Positions 9,914 through 19,042 of a DNA stretch of 64,000 bases are shown one piece after another. The notes under the pieces are model-generated. The model did not search any database. It saw nothing but the letters and a program-made list of their open reading frames with translations, and was not told the origin of the DNA. The position numbers and the translations under genes were made by a program. The first letter of the stretch is position 1; each line of letters starts with the position of its first letter. Source of the DNA: Caldimonas mangrovi (lineage in GTDB: Bacteria > Pseudomonadota > Gammaproteobacteria > Burkholderiales > Burkholderiaceae_C); the NCBI RefSeq assembly GCF_023721835.1, contig NZ_JAMKFE010000003.1:124001-188000 (forward strand), written 5' to 3'.

Positions 9914-10960
9914 ATGCCCGACACCCCGCCCCCCGCCAAGACCCGCGCGCCTGGCCGCCGCGCCAGCATCACCGTGCACGACGTCGCCCGGCTGGCCGGC
10001 GTGTCGGCCATCACGGTGTCACGTGCCCTGAACACCCCGGCGCAGGTTTCTGCCGAGACGCTGCAGCGAGTGCGCGACGCGGTGCAGCGCACCGGCTACG
10101 TGCCCAACCTGCTGGCCGGCGGGCTGCGTTCCAGCAAGAGCCGGCTGGTGGCTGCCGTGGTGCCGACCCTCGCGGGGCCGGTCTTTCTTGAAACCATCGA
10201 GGCCTTGACCGCGGCACTTGCCGAGCGGGGCTATCAGCTGATGCTGGGGCAAAGCGGCTACGCCGATTCACGTGAGGACGCACTGCTGGATGCCATCATC
10301 GGCCGGCGCCCGGACGGCATCGTGCTGACCGGCGTCATGCACACGCCTGACGCGCGGCAGCGGCTGCTCGCCTGCGGCATTCCGGTGGTCGAGACCTGGG
10401 ACCTGACACCCACGCCGATCGACATGCTGGTGGGCTTTTCGCACAAGCGCATCGGCGAAGAAGTGTGCGAATACCTGCACCGCAAGGGCTGCCGGCGGCC
10501 GGTGCTGATCAGTGGCGACGACGCCCGTGCGCGGCGTCGCCACGAAGGTTTCGTGCGGGCCGCGGCGCGGCTTGGCATGACCGGCGCCACCGCGACGGTG
10601 CCGACCTGGTGGGTGCCCGCGCCGGCCAAGCTGCCCGGCGGCCGCGAAGGGCTCACCCGCCTGCTGGCCGAGCACCCGGGACTGGACGGCGTGTTCTGCA
10701 GCTCGGACCTGCTGGCGCTCGGCGTGTTGACCGAAGCGCAGGCGCGTGGCCTGAGCGTTCCGCGCGACTTTGCCGTCGTCGGCATGGGCGATCTCGATTT
10801 CGCCGCCAGCCTGCACCCCGCACTGACCACGGTACGCATCGACGGCACCCGCATCGGGCGCACGTCGGCAGCGTTCATCGTCGACCGGGCGGAGGGGCGG
10901 GCGGTGGCCGAGCCTGTCGTCGACATCGGGTTTGCGCTCGTCGAGCGCCACAGCGCCTGA
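9914..10960 (+). CDS. LacI-family regulator (GntR-like) of the glucarate genes
   Basis: A 348-residue LacI-family repressor. The helix-turn-helix is ITVHDVARLAGVSAITVSRALN (residues about 19-40), followed by hinge-helix region NLLAGGLRSSKSR and a periplasmic-binding-like effector domain. Overall it resembles the gluconate repressor group. It lies just upstream, on the same strand, of twin LacI-type operators, a Bug receptor and glucarate dehydratase. It most likely controls that unit in response to an aldarate or a derivative; the effector is inferred from context. The ATG at 9914 gives a short Pro/Arg-rich leader before the HTH. Confidence 0.88.
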   Translation: MPDTPPPAKTRAPGRRASITVHDVARLAGVSAITVSRALNTPAQVSAETLQRVRDAVQRTGYVPNLLAGGLRSSKSRLVAAVVPTLAGPVFLETIEALTAALAERGYQLMLGQSGYADSREDALLDAIIGRRPDGIVLTGVMHTPDARQRLLACGIPVVETWDLTPTPIDMLVGFSHKRIGEEVCEYLHRKGCRRPVLISGDDARARRRHEGFVRAAARLGMTGATATVPTWWVPAPAKLPGGREGLTRLLAEHPGLDGVFCSSDLLALGVLTEAQARGLSVPRDFAVVGMGDLDFAASLHPALTTVRIDGTRIGRTSAAFIVDRAEGRAVAEPVVDIGFALVERHSA

Positions 10961-10998
10961 ATCGGTTGTCCTAAGGGAAAACTCCTGGTTGTACGATC

Positions 10999-11047
10999 TT
11001 GACGGCAAGATTGTTAACGATAACACTTGGTGCTGTTAACGATAACA
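10999..11047 (+). promoter_or_regulatory. Promoter with twin LacI-type operators
   Basis: TGTTAACGATAACA occurs twice, at 11012-11025 and 11034-11047, with centres 22 bp apart (about two helical turns on the same DNA face). Each is an imperfect palindrome with the central CG typical of LacI-family sites. A possible -35 TTGACG at 10999 and -10 TAACAC at 11021 place the first operator across the promoter. The sites sit between the LacI gene and the Bug receptor start at 11087, so repression of the latter is the natural reading. Confidence 0.75.
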
Positions 11048-11086
11048 ATTGTGCCGTCCACCCGCCCGGATGAAGGAGACCCGTCC

Positions 11087-12055
11087 ATGATTCGTCGCCA
11101 TCTGTTTTGCGCGATCGGCCTTGCCACCCTGCTGGCTGCCGGCGCCCACGCCGCCGATTACCCCACCAAGCCGGTCACGATGGTCGTCCCCTTCCCGCCC
11201 GGCGGGTCGACCGACACGATCGCCCGCACCCTGGCCGCCAAGCTGCAGGAGCGACTCGGCCAGCCTTTCGTGGTGGAAAACAAGGCAGGCGCCACCGGCA
11301 CCATCGGTGCGGCCCAGGTCAAGCGCTCGCCTGCCGACGGCTACACGCTGTTCGTCTCGTCGCTGGGGCCCTTCGTGATCGCGCCGCACCTGATGAAAAA
11401 CGTGCAGTACGACCCGGGCAAGGACTTCGACCTGCTGACGGTGGCGGTGCAGGCGCCCAACGTGCTGGTGGCCCACCCGTCGGCACCGGCCGGCAGCGTG
11501 GCCGAGCTGATTGCGGCACTGAAGAAGACGCCCGGGCAGCTCAGCTTCGCCTCTTCGGGCAACGGCTCGTCCGATCACCTCACGGTCGAGCTGTTCTGGC
11601 AGCAGACCGGGACCAGCGGCGTGCACGTGCCGTACAAGGGCGGCGCTCCGGCCATTTCCGACCTGGTCGGCGGGCAGGTGCCCTACTCGTTCCAGAACAT
11701 CAACGCGGTGATCCAGCACATCCAGTCCGGCAAGCTGAAGGCCTTGGCCATCACCGGCCACCAACGCTCGCCGCTGTTGCCCAATGCGCCGACGATGGCC
11801 GAAGCCGGCGTGAAGAACGTCGAGGTCTATTCGTGGCAGGCGGTCGCGGCACCCAAGGGCTTGCCGGCCGACGTGAAGGCCACGCTGCACGCTGCGCTGC
11901 TCGCCGCCTTGAACGACCCGCAGGCGCGCAAGGGCATGACCGAAGTCGGCTTCGAGATCGTCGGCAACACGCCCGAGCAGTTCAGCCGTTTCCAGCAGCA
12001 GGAGTTCGCCCGCTGGCAGCAGGTGATCCAGGCGGGCAAGATCTCGGCGGACTGA
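11087..12055 (+). CDS. Tripartite tricarboxylate transporter receptor (Bug family)
   Basis: A 322-residue periplasmic solute receptor of the TctC/Bug family. The signal peptide ends GAHA, followed by the hallmark [25 protein letters not shown]. Family segments [20 protein letters not shown] and [18 protein letters not shown] are also present. I start at the ATG at 11087, with AAGGAG 8 bases upstream and after the operators. Bug receptors are highly expanded in Burkholderiales and are often separate from TctA/TctB membrane genes; none lies here. The adjacent glucarate dehydratase suggests an aldarate ligand. Confidence 0.88.
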   Translation: MIRRHLFCAIGLATLLAAGAHAADYPTKPVTMVVPFPPGGSTDTIARTLAAKLQERLGQPFVVENKAGATGTIGAAQVKRSPADGYTLFVSSLGPFVIAPHLMKNVQYDPGKDFDLLTVAVQAPNVLVAHPSAPAGSVAELIAALKKTPGQLSFASSGNGSSDHLTVELFWQQTGTSGVHVPYKGGAPAISDLVGGQVPYSFQNINAVIQHIQSGKLKALAITGHQRSPLLPNAPTMAEAGVKNVEVYSWQAVAAPKGLPADVKATLHAALLAALNDPQARKGMTEVGFEIVGNTPEQFSRFQQQEFARWQQVIQAGKISAD

Positions 12056-12095
12056 GCCCGCCGCGTCCCCTGCGACCCTTCCACGTTCGATCACC

Positions 12096-13442
12096 ATGCC
12101 CATCGACCATACCGCCCCTACCTCGCCGCTCGTGACCGAAATGCGCGTCGTCCCCGTCGCCGGGCACGACGGCATGCTGCTCAACCTCAGCGGTGCGCAT
12201 GCACCGTTCTTCACGCGCAACCTGGTCATCCTGAAAGACAGCGCCGGGCACACCGGCGTCGGCGAAGTGCCGGGCGGCGAGAAGATCCGGCAGACCTTGG
12301 AGGACGCGCGCCCGCTGGTGCTGCAGCAGCCGATCGGTCGCTGGCACCGGGTGCTCGACGGCGTGCGCCGCAACTTTGCCGAACGCGATGCGGGCGGCCG
12401 GGGGCTGCAGACCTTCGATCTGCGCACCACCATCCACGTGGTCACCGCACTCGAAGCGGCGCTGCTCGACCTGCTCGGCCAGCACCTCGGCGTGCCGGTG
12501 GCCGAGTTGCTGGGCGAAGGCCAGCAGCGCGACGAGGTCGAGATGCTGGGCTATCTGTTCTACGTGGGTGATCGCAACGCGACCGACCTGCCGTACCGCA
12601 GCGAACCGGACGCCAGCGACGACTGGCTGCGGCTGCGGCACGAGCCGGCGCTGACGCCCGAGGCGGTGGTGCGGCTGGCCGAGGCAGCACATGCGCGCTA
12701 TGGCTTCAACGACTTCAAGTTGAAGGGCGGCGTGATGCGCGGCGAAGAAGAAGTCGAGGCGATCCGTGCGCTGCACGAGCGCTTCCCGGGCGCCCGGGTC
12801 ACGCTCGACCCGAACGGCGGCTGGCTGTTGAAGGACGCGGTGCGCCTGTGCCGCAACCTGCACGGTGTGCTGGCCTATGCCGAAGATCCCTGTGGCGCCG
12901 AGGACGGCTATTCGGGCCGCGAAGTGATGGCCGAGTTCCGCCGTGCCACCGGGCTGCCGACGGCGACCAACATGATCGCGACCGACTGGCGCCAGATGGG
13001 GCATGCGATCCAGTTGCAGTCGGTCGACATTCCGCTGGCCGACCCGCATTTCTGGACCCTGGCGGGCTCGGTGCGCGTCGCGCAGATGTGCCACGACTGG
13101 GGCTTGACCTGGGGCTCGCACTCCAACAATCACTTCGACGTGTCGCTGGCGATGTTCACGCACGTCGCCGCCGCGGCGCCGGGCCGCATCACCGCGATCG
13201 ACACCCACTGGATCTGGCAGGACGGCCAGCGCCTCACGCGCGAGCCGTTGCGCATCGAGCGCGGGCGCGTGCAGGTGCCGCGCAAGCCGGGCCTCGGTGT
13301 CGAGCTGGACATGGCCGAAGTGGAGCGCGCACACGCGCTGTACCGTGAACACGGCCTGGGCGCGCGCGACGACGCGGTGGCGATGCAGTACCTGGTGCCC
13401 GGCTGGCGCTTCGATCCGAAGCGGCCGTGCCTGGTAAGGTGA
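12096..13442 (+). CDS. gudD: Glucarate dehydratase
   Basis: Enolase-superfamily enzyme dehydrating D-glucarate to 5-keto-4-deoxyglucarate in the cytoplasm. The protein is 448 residues, as usual. Catalytic features are visible: KLKGG (KxK base), the metal ligands in [14 protein letters not shown] and ATNMIATD, and the catalytic His in [18 protein letters not shown]. It follows the Bug receptor by 40 bases and probably shares its operator-controlled promoter. The later steps (aldolase or the dehydratase/dehydrogenase route) are not in the window. The stop codon directly abuts the stop of the convergent osmC gene. Confidence 0.93.
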   Translation: MPIDHTAPTSPLVTEMRVVPVAGHDGMLLNLSGAHAPFFTRNLVILKDSAGHTGVGEVPGGEKIRQTLEDARPLVLQQPIGRWHRVLDGVRRNFAERDAGGRGLQTFDLRTTIHVVTALEAALLDLLGQHLGVPVAELLGEGQQRDEVEMLGYLFYVGDRNATDLPYRSEPDASDDWLRLRHEPALTPEAVVRLAEAAHARYGFNDFKLKGGVMRGEEEVEAIRALHERFPGARVTLDPNGGWLLKDAVRLCRNLHGVLAYAEDPCGAEDGYSGREVMAEFRRATGLPTATNMIATDWRQMGHAIQLQSVDIPLADPHFWTLAGSVRVAQMCHDWGLTWGSHSNNHFDVSLAMFTHVAAAAPGRITAIDTHWIWQDGQRLTREPLRIERGRVQVPRKPGLGVELDMAEVERAHALYREHGLGARDDAVAMQYLVPGWRFDPKRPCLVR

Positions 13443-13868
13443 TCAGCTTTCCAGGCGGGATTCGAGCGTGATCTTCGCGTTCAGCAGCTTGGAGATCGGG
13501 CAGCCTTCCTTGGCGCGCTGAGCCGCTTCCTCGAATGCCGTGCGGTCGGCGCCGGTGATCCTTGCCAACAGGTCCAGGTGCACGGCGGTGACGGCAAAAC
13601 CGTCGCCCACCTTCTCCAGCGTGACGGCGGCTTTCGTTTCGATGCTTTGGGCCGTCATGCCGGCATTGCCGAGCTGCGCCGACAGCGCCATCGAGAAACA
13701 GCCCGCATGGGCTGCAGCGATCAGCTCTTCGGGGTTGGTGCCCGGCCCGTCCTCGAAACGGGTGCCGAAGCCGTACTGAGCCCTTTCGAGCAACCCGCTC
13801 TGCGTAGAGATGTGGCCCTTGCCGTCTTTCAGGCCGCCCGACCAGACGGCGGTTGCAGTGCGCTTCAT
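13443..13868 (-). CDS. osmC: OsmC family peroxiredoxin
   Basis: A 141-residue OsmC/Ohr-fold thiol peroxidase that detoxifies organic hydroperoxides. Both redox cysteines are present, in AAAHAGCFSMAL and KEGCPISKLL. The spacing and the SGLLERAQYGFGTRFEDGPGTNPEEL region fit OsmC rather than Ohr. I start at the ATG at 13868, where CAGGAGAACCGC precedes it; a longer upstream frame has no ribosome site and no homology. It converges on gudD with no intergenic bases. Confidence 0.9.
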   Translation of the reverse strand: MKRTATAVWSGGLKDGKGHISTQSGLLERAQYGFGTRFEDGPGTNPEELIAAAHAGCFSMALSAQLGNAGMTAQSIETKAAVTLEKVGDGFAVTAVHLDLLARITGADRTAFEEAAQRAKEGCPISKLLNAKITLESRLES

Positions 13869-13996
13869 GCGGTTCTCCTGGCGTGGGTTGGAAAAAGCCG
13901 TTGCAGCGTAGACGAATTGGCACGGCGTCGCTGTTACCGCCCTGCCTGGGGCAGGGGCAGCCGAGGGGTTTTCACGGCGCGTACACAATCCGGAAC

Positions 13997-14359
13997 ATGT
14001 CCACCGTGCTGCCGCCTGCGCTCGCCGCCGCCATCGAGGAAGTCCGCTCCCTCGCGGAGCAGCGCGCCTGGGTGCTGCCCGGCGACGCCACGCTGGACGA
14101 AGCGCGCCGCCTGCTCATGTTGCTGCGCGCCGGCTGGCCCGAGCCTGTGGTACAGATCGAACCGGACGGCCAGGTGACGCTGACCTGGGAAGCCGGCCGC
14201 CGAGGCTGGCTGACCTTTACCGTCTCGGGCAGGGGCATGCTGGCCCACAACGGCGTGATCGTCGGCGATGACTACGTCAAGGAAGAGCCGTTCGGCGACG
14301 AGCTGCCTGCCTGGGCGGCTGAGGTGTTGCGACGGCTGTGGGGCACGGCGCTGCAATAG
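13997..14359 (+). CDS. Conserved hypothetical protein, 120 residues
   Basis: A 120-residue soluble protein with no signal peptide or membrane segment. It has an N-terminal helical part (PPALAAAIEEVRSLAEQRAW), then alternating beta-like segments (VVQIEPDGQVTLTWEAG, GWLTFTVSGRGMLAHNGVIV) and a C-terminal helix. Codon use matches its neighbours, and the ORF spans the whole gap between osmC and the following lipoprotein. I do not recognise a named domain and assign no function. Confidence 0.65.
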   Translation: MSTVLPPALAAAIEEVRSLAEQRAWVLPGDATLDEARRLLMLLRAGWPEPVVQIEPDGQVTLTWEAGRRGWLTFTVSGRGMLAHNGVIVGDDYVKEEPFGDELPAWAAEVLRRLWGTALQ

Positions 14360-14496
14360 GGCCGGGCCCTGTGGCGTGCCGCCAACGAGGGAATGCGCGG
14401 GTGCGAAGGCCTATGGACTTGCATCACAATGGCGCCGCGCGAATCGCAAAGATCGCGCACATATAAACAAACATAGATCTGAGTTCGAGGGATTTC

Positions 14497-15060
14497 ATGT
14501 CGCTTTTTCGAACGTGCGCTGCAGGCGTGGCCGCAGCGTTGCTGACTGGTTGCGCGTCGTTCATCGCTCCCCCTTATTCACCCCACTTCGAAACGCTGGA
14601 CAGCTTGAAAAAGCAGCCCATCGACAAAGTGGCGGTGGGTCAGGTGCAGCCCACGGATCCTGCGGCGCCGGTCAATCGCATCACCTTGCGCGGGTCCAGC
14701 CTGAGCAGTCCGCACGGCACGTTCGCCAAGTATCTCGAGAAGGCGCTCGAGCAGGACTTTAAGGAACTGTCGGTCTATGACCCGGCGGCCAGCACGCGGG
14801 TGGACGCGACCATCGTGAAGAACGACATCGACATCTCGGGCATCAACACCGGCACGGGCGTGATGGAAGTGGAGGTCAAGGTCCATCGGGGCACCGAACA
14901 GCGCCTGAAGAAGACGTACCAGGCGACGACCGAGTTTCCCAGTTCGTTCGCCGGTGCCGTCGCCATTCCGAAAGGACAGGCCGAGTACGGCAACCTGGTG
15001 CGCAGCCTGCTGCGCAAGGTTTACGAAGATCAGGCATTCATCAACGCATTGAAGAAGTGA
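14497..15060 (+). CDS. Lipoprotein of unknown function (first of a pair)
   Basis: A 187-residue lipoprotein with signal peptide and lipobox LLTGC (Cys19). The mature part begins with a segment (PIDKVAVGQVQPTDP) then a predicted alpha/beta domain: GTFAKYLEKALEQDFKELSVYD and VDATIVKNDIDISG. This layout is reminiscent of envelope-localised oligomer or transport-accessory lipoproteins that bind a partner near the membrane. The ribosome site is weak. The gene directly precedes a second lipoprotein gene on the same strand, 11 bases apart, so the two are probably co-transcribed. Confidence 0.7.
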   Translation: MSLFRTCAAGVAAALLTGCASFIAPPYSPHFETLDSLKKQPIDKVAVGQVQPTDPAAPVNRITLRGSSLSSPHGTFAKYLEKALEQDFKELSVYDPAASTRVDATIVKNDIDISGINTGTGVMEVEVKVHRGTEQRLKKTYQATTEFPSSFAGAVAIPKGQAEYGNLVRSLLRKVYEDQAFINALKK

Positions 15061-15071
15061 GGGAAACCGAG

Positions 15072-15662
15072 ATGCAAGTCGTTCGTCTGGCCCGCTTGGG
15101 CATGGCCGCTGCCGTCGTCACGCTGCTGGCAGCATGCGCTCACCCCATCAACCTTGAACCGAGCATGCTGCCTGAGCGCACCGAGAGCCAGCTCGTCAAG
15201 AAAAAGGTCGGCTATGTGATCACTGATGCGGACCGCGCCAAGGAGGTCACGACACCCGGCGGTGGCGGCGACAAGGTGAGCTACTTCCCGTACAGGGACA
15301 TGGAGAAGGCCGTGCGTTCGGCATTGCGCGCCGTCTACGAGGAAGTGTCTTCGGTGAAGGCGGGATCCGACGCCACCGCGTTGCGTGAGGCAGGCATCTC
15401 CTACGTCTTCACGCCGGAGATCATCACCAACTCCAGCTCGCCGTCGCCGTTTACATGGCCCCCGACGAAGTTCTCGGCCGAGGTCTCGTGCACTGTCACA
15501 GACGCTGCCGGCACGGTGGTGGCACGCGTCCGCGCGACCGGCAACGGCGCAGCCGAGTTCGAGGAGTTCAAGAGCGACTTCTCTTTGTCTGCGCGACGAG
15601 CAGTGGCTGACGTGGCCGAGAAGCTCGTCGCCGAGATCCGGAAGAGCGAGCAGTTGCGCTGA
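15072..15662 (+). CDS. Lipoprotein of unknown function (second of a pair)
   Basis: A 196-residue lipoprotein; the lipobox LLAAC puts the acylated Cys at residue 22. The mature sequence has KKKVGYVITDADRAKEVTTP and a Gly-rich turn, then DKVSYFPYRDMEKAVRSAL, then a beta-rich half ending in a helix (RRAVADVAEKLVAEIRKSE). I start at the ATG at 15072, with GAGGGAAA upstream, not at the GTG at 15057. It shares the layout of the upstream lipoprotein (N-terminal strand, helix with 'ekal/ekav', C-terminal helix). The function is unknown. Confidence 0.7.
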   Translation: MQVVRLARLGMAAAVVTLLAACAHPINLEPSMLPERTESQLVKKKVGYVITDADRAKEVTTPGGGGDKVSYFPYRDMEKAVRSALRAVYEEVSSVKAGSDATALREAGISYVFTPEIITNSSSPSPFTWPPTKFSAEVSCTVTDAAGTVVARVRATGNGAAEFEEFKSDFSLSARRAVADVAEKLVAEIRKSEQLR

Positions 15663-15680
15663 CAGCCGGCGCTTGCACTG

Positions 15681-15709
15681 GCCCCCGTCCGTCGGGCGGG
15701 GCTTTCATC
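15681..15709. terminator. GC hairpin between lipoprotein operon and recQ
   Basis: GCCCC at 15681 pairs with GGGGC ending at 15702, followed on the plus strand by TTTCATCT. It sits between two converging genes and could end the lipoprotein transcript. The stem is short with an imperfect interior, so strength is uncertain. Confidence 0.45.
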
Positions 15710-17687
15710 TCTCCAGCACACGCAGGATCTCCGCCCCGTAGGCTTCGAGCTTTTTCGCGCCGACGCCGCTGATTTCGCTCAGCTCGGCCAACGAGCCGGG
15801 GTGCACGCGCGCCATCTCGGCGAGGGTGGCGTCGTTGAAGACGATGTAGGCTGGCAGATTGTGCTCGCGCGCCACCTCGAAGCGCCAGCTTTTCAAGGCC
15901 TGGAAGCGCTGCAGCGCATCGGCGTCCAGATCGACCGGCGCAGCCCGGCCGGTCGCCTTGCCGGTGGCCTTCGCCTTGGCCCCCCGGCCGCGCTTTGTTT
16001 CGGTGGCCACGCGCAGTTGCAGGCTCACCCCGCCACGCAGCACCGTGCGGGCGCTGTCGGTCAGCCCCAGCGTGTTGAACTCGCCCTCGGCCACCACGTG
16101 GCCCAGCGCCACCAGCTGGCGCAGCACCGAGCGCCATTGCTGTTCCGACAGGTCAGCGCCGATGCCGAAGGTGCTCAACGACTCGTGGTGATACTGCGCG
16201 ACCTTGTCGGTGCGCTTGCCCCGCAGCACGTCGATCAGGTGGCCGGCGCCGAAGGCGCGCGGCCCGAAACCGCCGCCGTGCTGCTGGAAGCGGTAGATGC
16301 ACGAGAGCAGCTTGCGCGCGGCCTCGGTGGCGTCCCAGGTGGCGGGCGGGTTCAGGCAGTTGTCGCAGTTTCCACAACCAGCCCCCGGGGTCGGCACGCC
16401 GTGCGCTCCCTGCCCCCCGAGGAGGCTGCGCCCGTCTTGGGACGGCCCGGCGGCCGGCGCGGGCTCGCCGTAGTGTTCGCCGAAATACTCGAGCAGGCGC
16501 ACACGCCGGCATTCATGCGTTTCCGCCAGGGCCAGCAGCGCATCGAGCTTGCCGCGCTGCACACGCTTGAACTCCTCGCCGGCGGTGCCGTCGTCGATCA
16601 TGCGGCGCTGGTTGACCACGTCCGCGAGGCCGTAGGCCATCCAGGCTTCGGCGGGCAAGCCGTCGCGACCGGCGCGGCCGGTCTCCTGGTAATAGCTCTC
16701 GATGTTCTTCGGCAGGTCGAGGTGGGCGACGAAGCGCACGTCGGGCTTGTCGATGCCCATGCCGAAGGCAATGGTGGCCACCATCACCAGCCCTTCCTCA
16801 CGCAGGAAGCGGTCCTGGTGGCGCTGCCGCACCGCGGCATCGAGCCCGGCGTGGTAGGGCAGCGCCGAGATGCCTTCGTCATTGAGCCAGGCCGCGGTTT
16901 CCTCGACCTTCTTGCGCGACTGGCAATACACGATGCCGGCTTCGCCTTCGTGCTCGTCGCGGATGAAACGCAGCAGTTGCGTACGCGGGTTGTCCTTCTC
17001 GACGATCAGGTAGCGGATGTTGGGGCGGTCGAAGCTGCTGATGAAGACGCGCGCGTCCTGCAGCTGCAGCCGCTCGATGATGTCGGCGCGGGTGTGCTCG
17101 TCCGCGGTGGCGGTCAGAGCGATGCGCGGCACGTCGGCATAGCGTTCGTGCAGCACGTTGAGCGCCAGGTATTCGGCGCGGAAGTCGTGGCCCCACTGCG
17201 AGACGCAATGCGCCTCGTCGATCGCGAACAGGCTCAACAGGCCGCGCTGATGCAGCGAGTCGACCTGTGCGAGAAAGCGCGGTGTCGTCACGCGCTCCGG
17301 GGCGGCGTACAACAGCGTCAGACGGCCGCTCATCATCTCGCGCTCGACATGCTGCGCCTCTTCCAGCGACAGCGTCGAGTTGAGAAAGGCCGCGTGCACG
17401 CCGACCTCTTCGAGCGCGCCGACCTGGTCGTGCATCAGCGCGATCAGTGGCGAGACCACCACCGCGACGCCCTGCCCGCGCCGATGCCGCGCGATGGCCG
17501 GCACCTGGTAGCACAGCGACTTGCCGCCGCCGGTGGGCATCAGCACCAGCGCGTCGCCGCCGCCCGTGACATGCTCGACGATGGCTGCCTGCTGCCCCCG
17601 GAAGGCGTTGTAGCCGAACACCTCGTCGAGGATATGCAGCGGTTGCGTGACGGCGGAATCGGAGCGGTGGGCGGCGATGGTGGACAT
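15705..17687 (-). CDS. recQ: ATP-dependent DNA helicase RecQ
   Basis: A 3'-5' DNA helicase of recombination and repair, 660 residues. The superfamily-2 motifs are all present: [10 protein letters not shown] (Walker A, Lys56), [16 protein letters not shown] (DExH and aromatic loop), [22 protein letters not shown] and [10 protein letters not shown]. It continues with the RQC zinc domain and a C-terminal HRDC domain ([20 protein letters not shown]). The zinc site is odd: the spacing from the first Cys ([13 protein letters not shown]) to the CGNCDNC cluster is 44 residues instead of the usual 16, owing to a 28-residue insertion. I start at the ATG at 17687; a longer frame overlaps the next gene. 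Confidence 0.93.
   Translation of the reverse strand: MSTIAAHRSDSAVTQPLHILDEVFGYNAFRGQQAAIVEHVTGGGDALVLMPTGGGKSLCYQVPAIARHRRGQGVAVVVSPLIALMHDQVGALEEVGVHAAFLNSTLSLEEAQHVEREMMSGRLTLLYAAPERVTTPRFLAQVDSLHQRGLLSLFAIDEAHCVSQWGHDFRAEYLALNVLHERYADVPRIALTATADEHTRADIIERLQLQDARVFISSFDRPNIRYLIVEKDNPRTQLLRFIRDEHEGEAGIVYCQSRKKVEETAAWLNDEGISALPYHAGLDAAVRQRHQDRFLREEGLVMVATIAFGMGIDKPDVRFVAHLDLPKNIESYYQETGRAGRDGLPAEAWMAYGLADVVNQRRMIDDGTAGEEFKRVQRGKLDALLALAETHECRRVRLLEYFGEHYGEPAPAAGPSQDGRSLLGGQGAHGVPTPGAGCGNCDNCLNPPATWDATEAARKLLSCIYRFQQHGGGFGPRAFGAGHLIDVLRGKRTDKVAQYHHESLSTFGIGADLSEQQWRSVLRQLVALGHVVAEGEFNTLGLTDSARTVLRGGVSLQLRVATETKRGRGAKAKATGKATGRAAPVDLDADALQRFQALKSWRFEVAREHNLPAYIVFNDATLAEMARVHPGSLAELSEISGVGAKKLEAYGAEILRVLER
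16377..16460 (-). repeat. 84-base in-frame insertion inside recQ
   Basis: Exactly 84 bases (28 codons) lie between the codons for HYGEP and CGNCDNC, which are adjacent in ordinary RecQ. The encoded peptide is rich in Gly, Pro, Ala and Ser and looks like translated intergenic sequence. The word CGAGGAGGCTG.GCCCG inside it also occurs, on the other strand, in the repeat at 40205-40395. I infer a small repeat element that inserted without breaking the frame. Confidence 0.6.
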
Positions 17688-17818
17688 GGGCGGGGGCTGG
17701 CGCGGACGCGAGCAGGCGCTCGCGCGCGAAGCCCGCATCCTACCGCCCTCAGGGATCCCATCCGGCGGGACGCCAAAAGGCGCTCGGCGACAATAACGGT
17801 TTGCCCCGACCCGTCTCC

Positions 17819-19042
17819 ATGAGCTCTTCGTCCTCATTGCGCATGACTGCGGCAGAACGCCGCGCCAGCGGCTGGCTCGCCGGGCTGTTCGCGCTGCGCA
17901 TGCTCGGGCTGTTCCTGATCCTGCCGGTGTTCGCGCTGCATGCACGCTCGCTGCCAAGTGGCGAGCAACTGGGGTGGGTGGGACTGGCGATCGGCATCTA
18001 CGGGTTGACGCAGGCGATGCTGCAGATTCCCCTCGGCTGGGCGTCCGACCGCTACGGCCGCAAGCCGGTCATCACCGCCGGGCTGCTCGTCTTCGCCGCC
18101 GGCTCCTTCGTGGCCGCGGCCGCCGACAGCCTGCTCCTCGTGACGATCGGGCGCGCCTTGCAGGGGGCCGGTGCGATCTCGGCGGCAATCACTGCGCTGA
18201 TCGCCGACAGCACCCGCGACGAAGTCCGCACCAAGGCGATGGCGATGGTCGGCGGCTCGATCAGCCTGAGTTTTGCGCTGTCGCTGACGCTGGCGCCATG
18301 GCTCTATGCGCAGATCGGCATGGCCGGGCTGTTCACGCTGACCGGCCTGCTGGCCGTGGCCGGTTGCGCAGTGGTGTGGAAACTGGTGCCCGACGTGCCG
18401 GCCGCCCCGCGCGCGCGCGACCGGGCCAGCTGGCACCAGGTGCTGTTGCATGCCGAGCTGGCGCGCCTGAGCGGCGGCGTCTTTCTGCTGCACACCGTGC
18501 AGATGGCGATGTTCGTGGTCATTCCGATCGCACTCGTCGAGCATGCGCAATTGCCGGTGCAACGACACGGCTGGGTGTATCTCGGCGTCGTGCTGGCTTC
18601 GCTGGCCGTGATGCTGCCGGTGATGTTCTGGAGCGAGCGACGCCAGCGGGTGCGCACCGTCTTCCTGGCGGCCATCGGGCTGCTCGCGCTGACGCAGGTG
18701 GCGCTGGCCTGGGGCTACGCGGAACCTGCGATGCTGGTGGCACTGCTGGTGTGCTTTTTCATCGGCTTCAACCTGCTCGAGGCGACGCTGCCATCGCTCG
18801 TCTCCCGGGTCGCGCCGCCGGCGGCGAAGGGCTTGTCGCTCGGCGTCTTCAACACCTGCCAGTCGCTGGGCCTGTTTGCCGGCGGCCTCATCGGCGGCAA
18901 GCTGGCCGCGATGTGGGGCTACGACGGCGTGTTCAAGGTCTGCGCACTGCTCTGCGTCGCGTGGCTGGTGCTCGCCTGGCCGATGCGGCCGCCCGCGCGT
19001 CAGCGTGTCGTGGCCGAGGCAGCGGACCCGTCTTCCGCCTGA
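17819..19042 (+). CDS. MFS transporter (YajR-like)
   Basis: A 407-residue inner-membrane major facilitator with about 12 hydrophobic segments. The motif-A region [13 protein letters not shown] lies in the first cytoplasmic loop, and a motif-C-like [20 protein letters not shown] follows, typical of drug:proton antiporters. It is similar to E. coli YajR in the transmembrane part but lacks room for the C-terminal YAM domain. The substrate is unknown. I start at the ATG at 17819. The last 43 bases overlap the 3' end of the opposing ClC gene. Confidence 0.85.
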   Translation: MSSSSSLRMTAAERRASGWLAGLFALRMLGLFLILPVFALHARSLPSGEQLGWVGLAIGIYGLTQAMLQIPLGWASDRYGRKPVITAGLLVFAAGSFVAAAADSLLLVTIGRALQGAGAISAAITALIADSTRDEVRTKAMAMVGGSISLSFALSLTLAPWLYAQIGMAGLFTLTGLLAVAGCAVVWKLVPDVPAAPRARDRASWHQVLLHAELARLSGGVFLLHTVQMAMFVVIPIALVEHAQLPVQRHGWVYLGVVLASLAVMLPVMFWSERRQRVRTVFLAAIGLLALTQVALAWGYAEPAMLVALLVCFFIGFNLLEATLPSLVSRVAPPAAKGLSLGVFNTCQSLGLFAGGLIGGKLAAMWGYDGVFKVCALLCVAWLVLAWPMRPPARQRVVAEAADPSSA

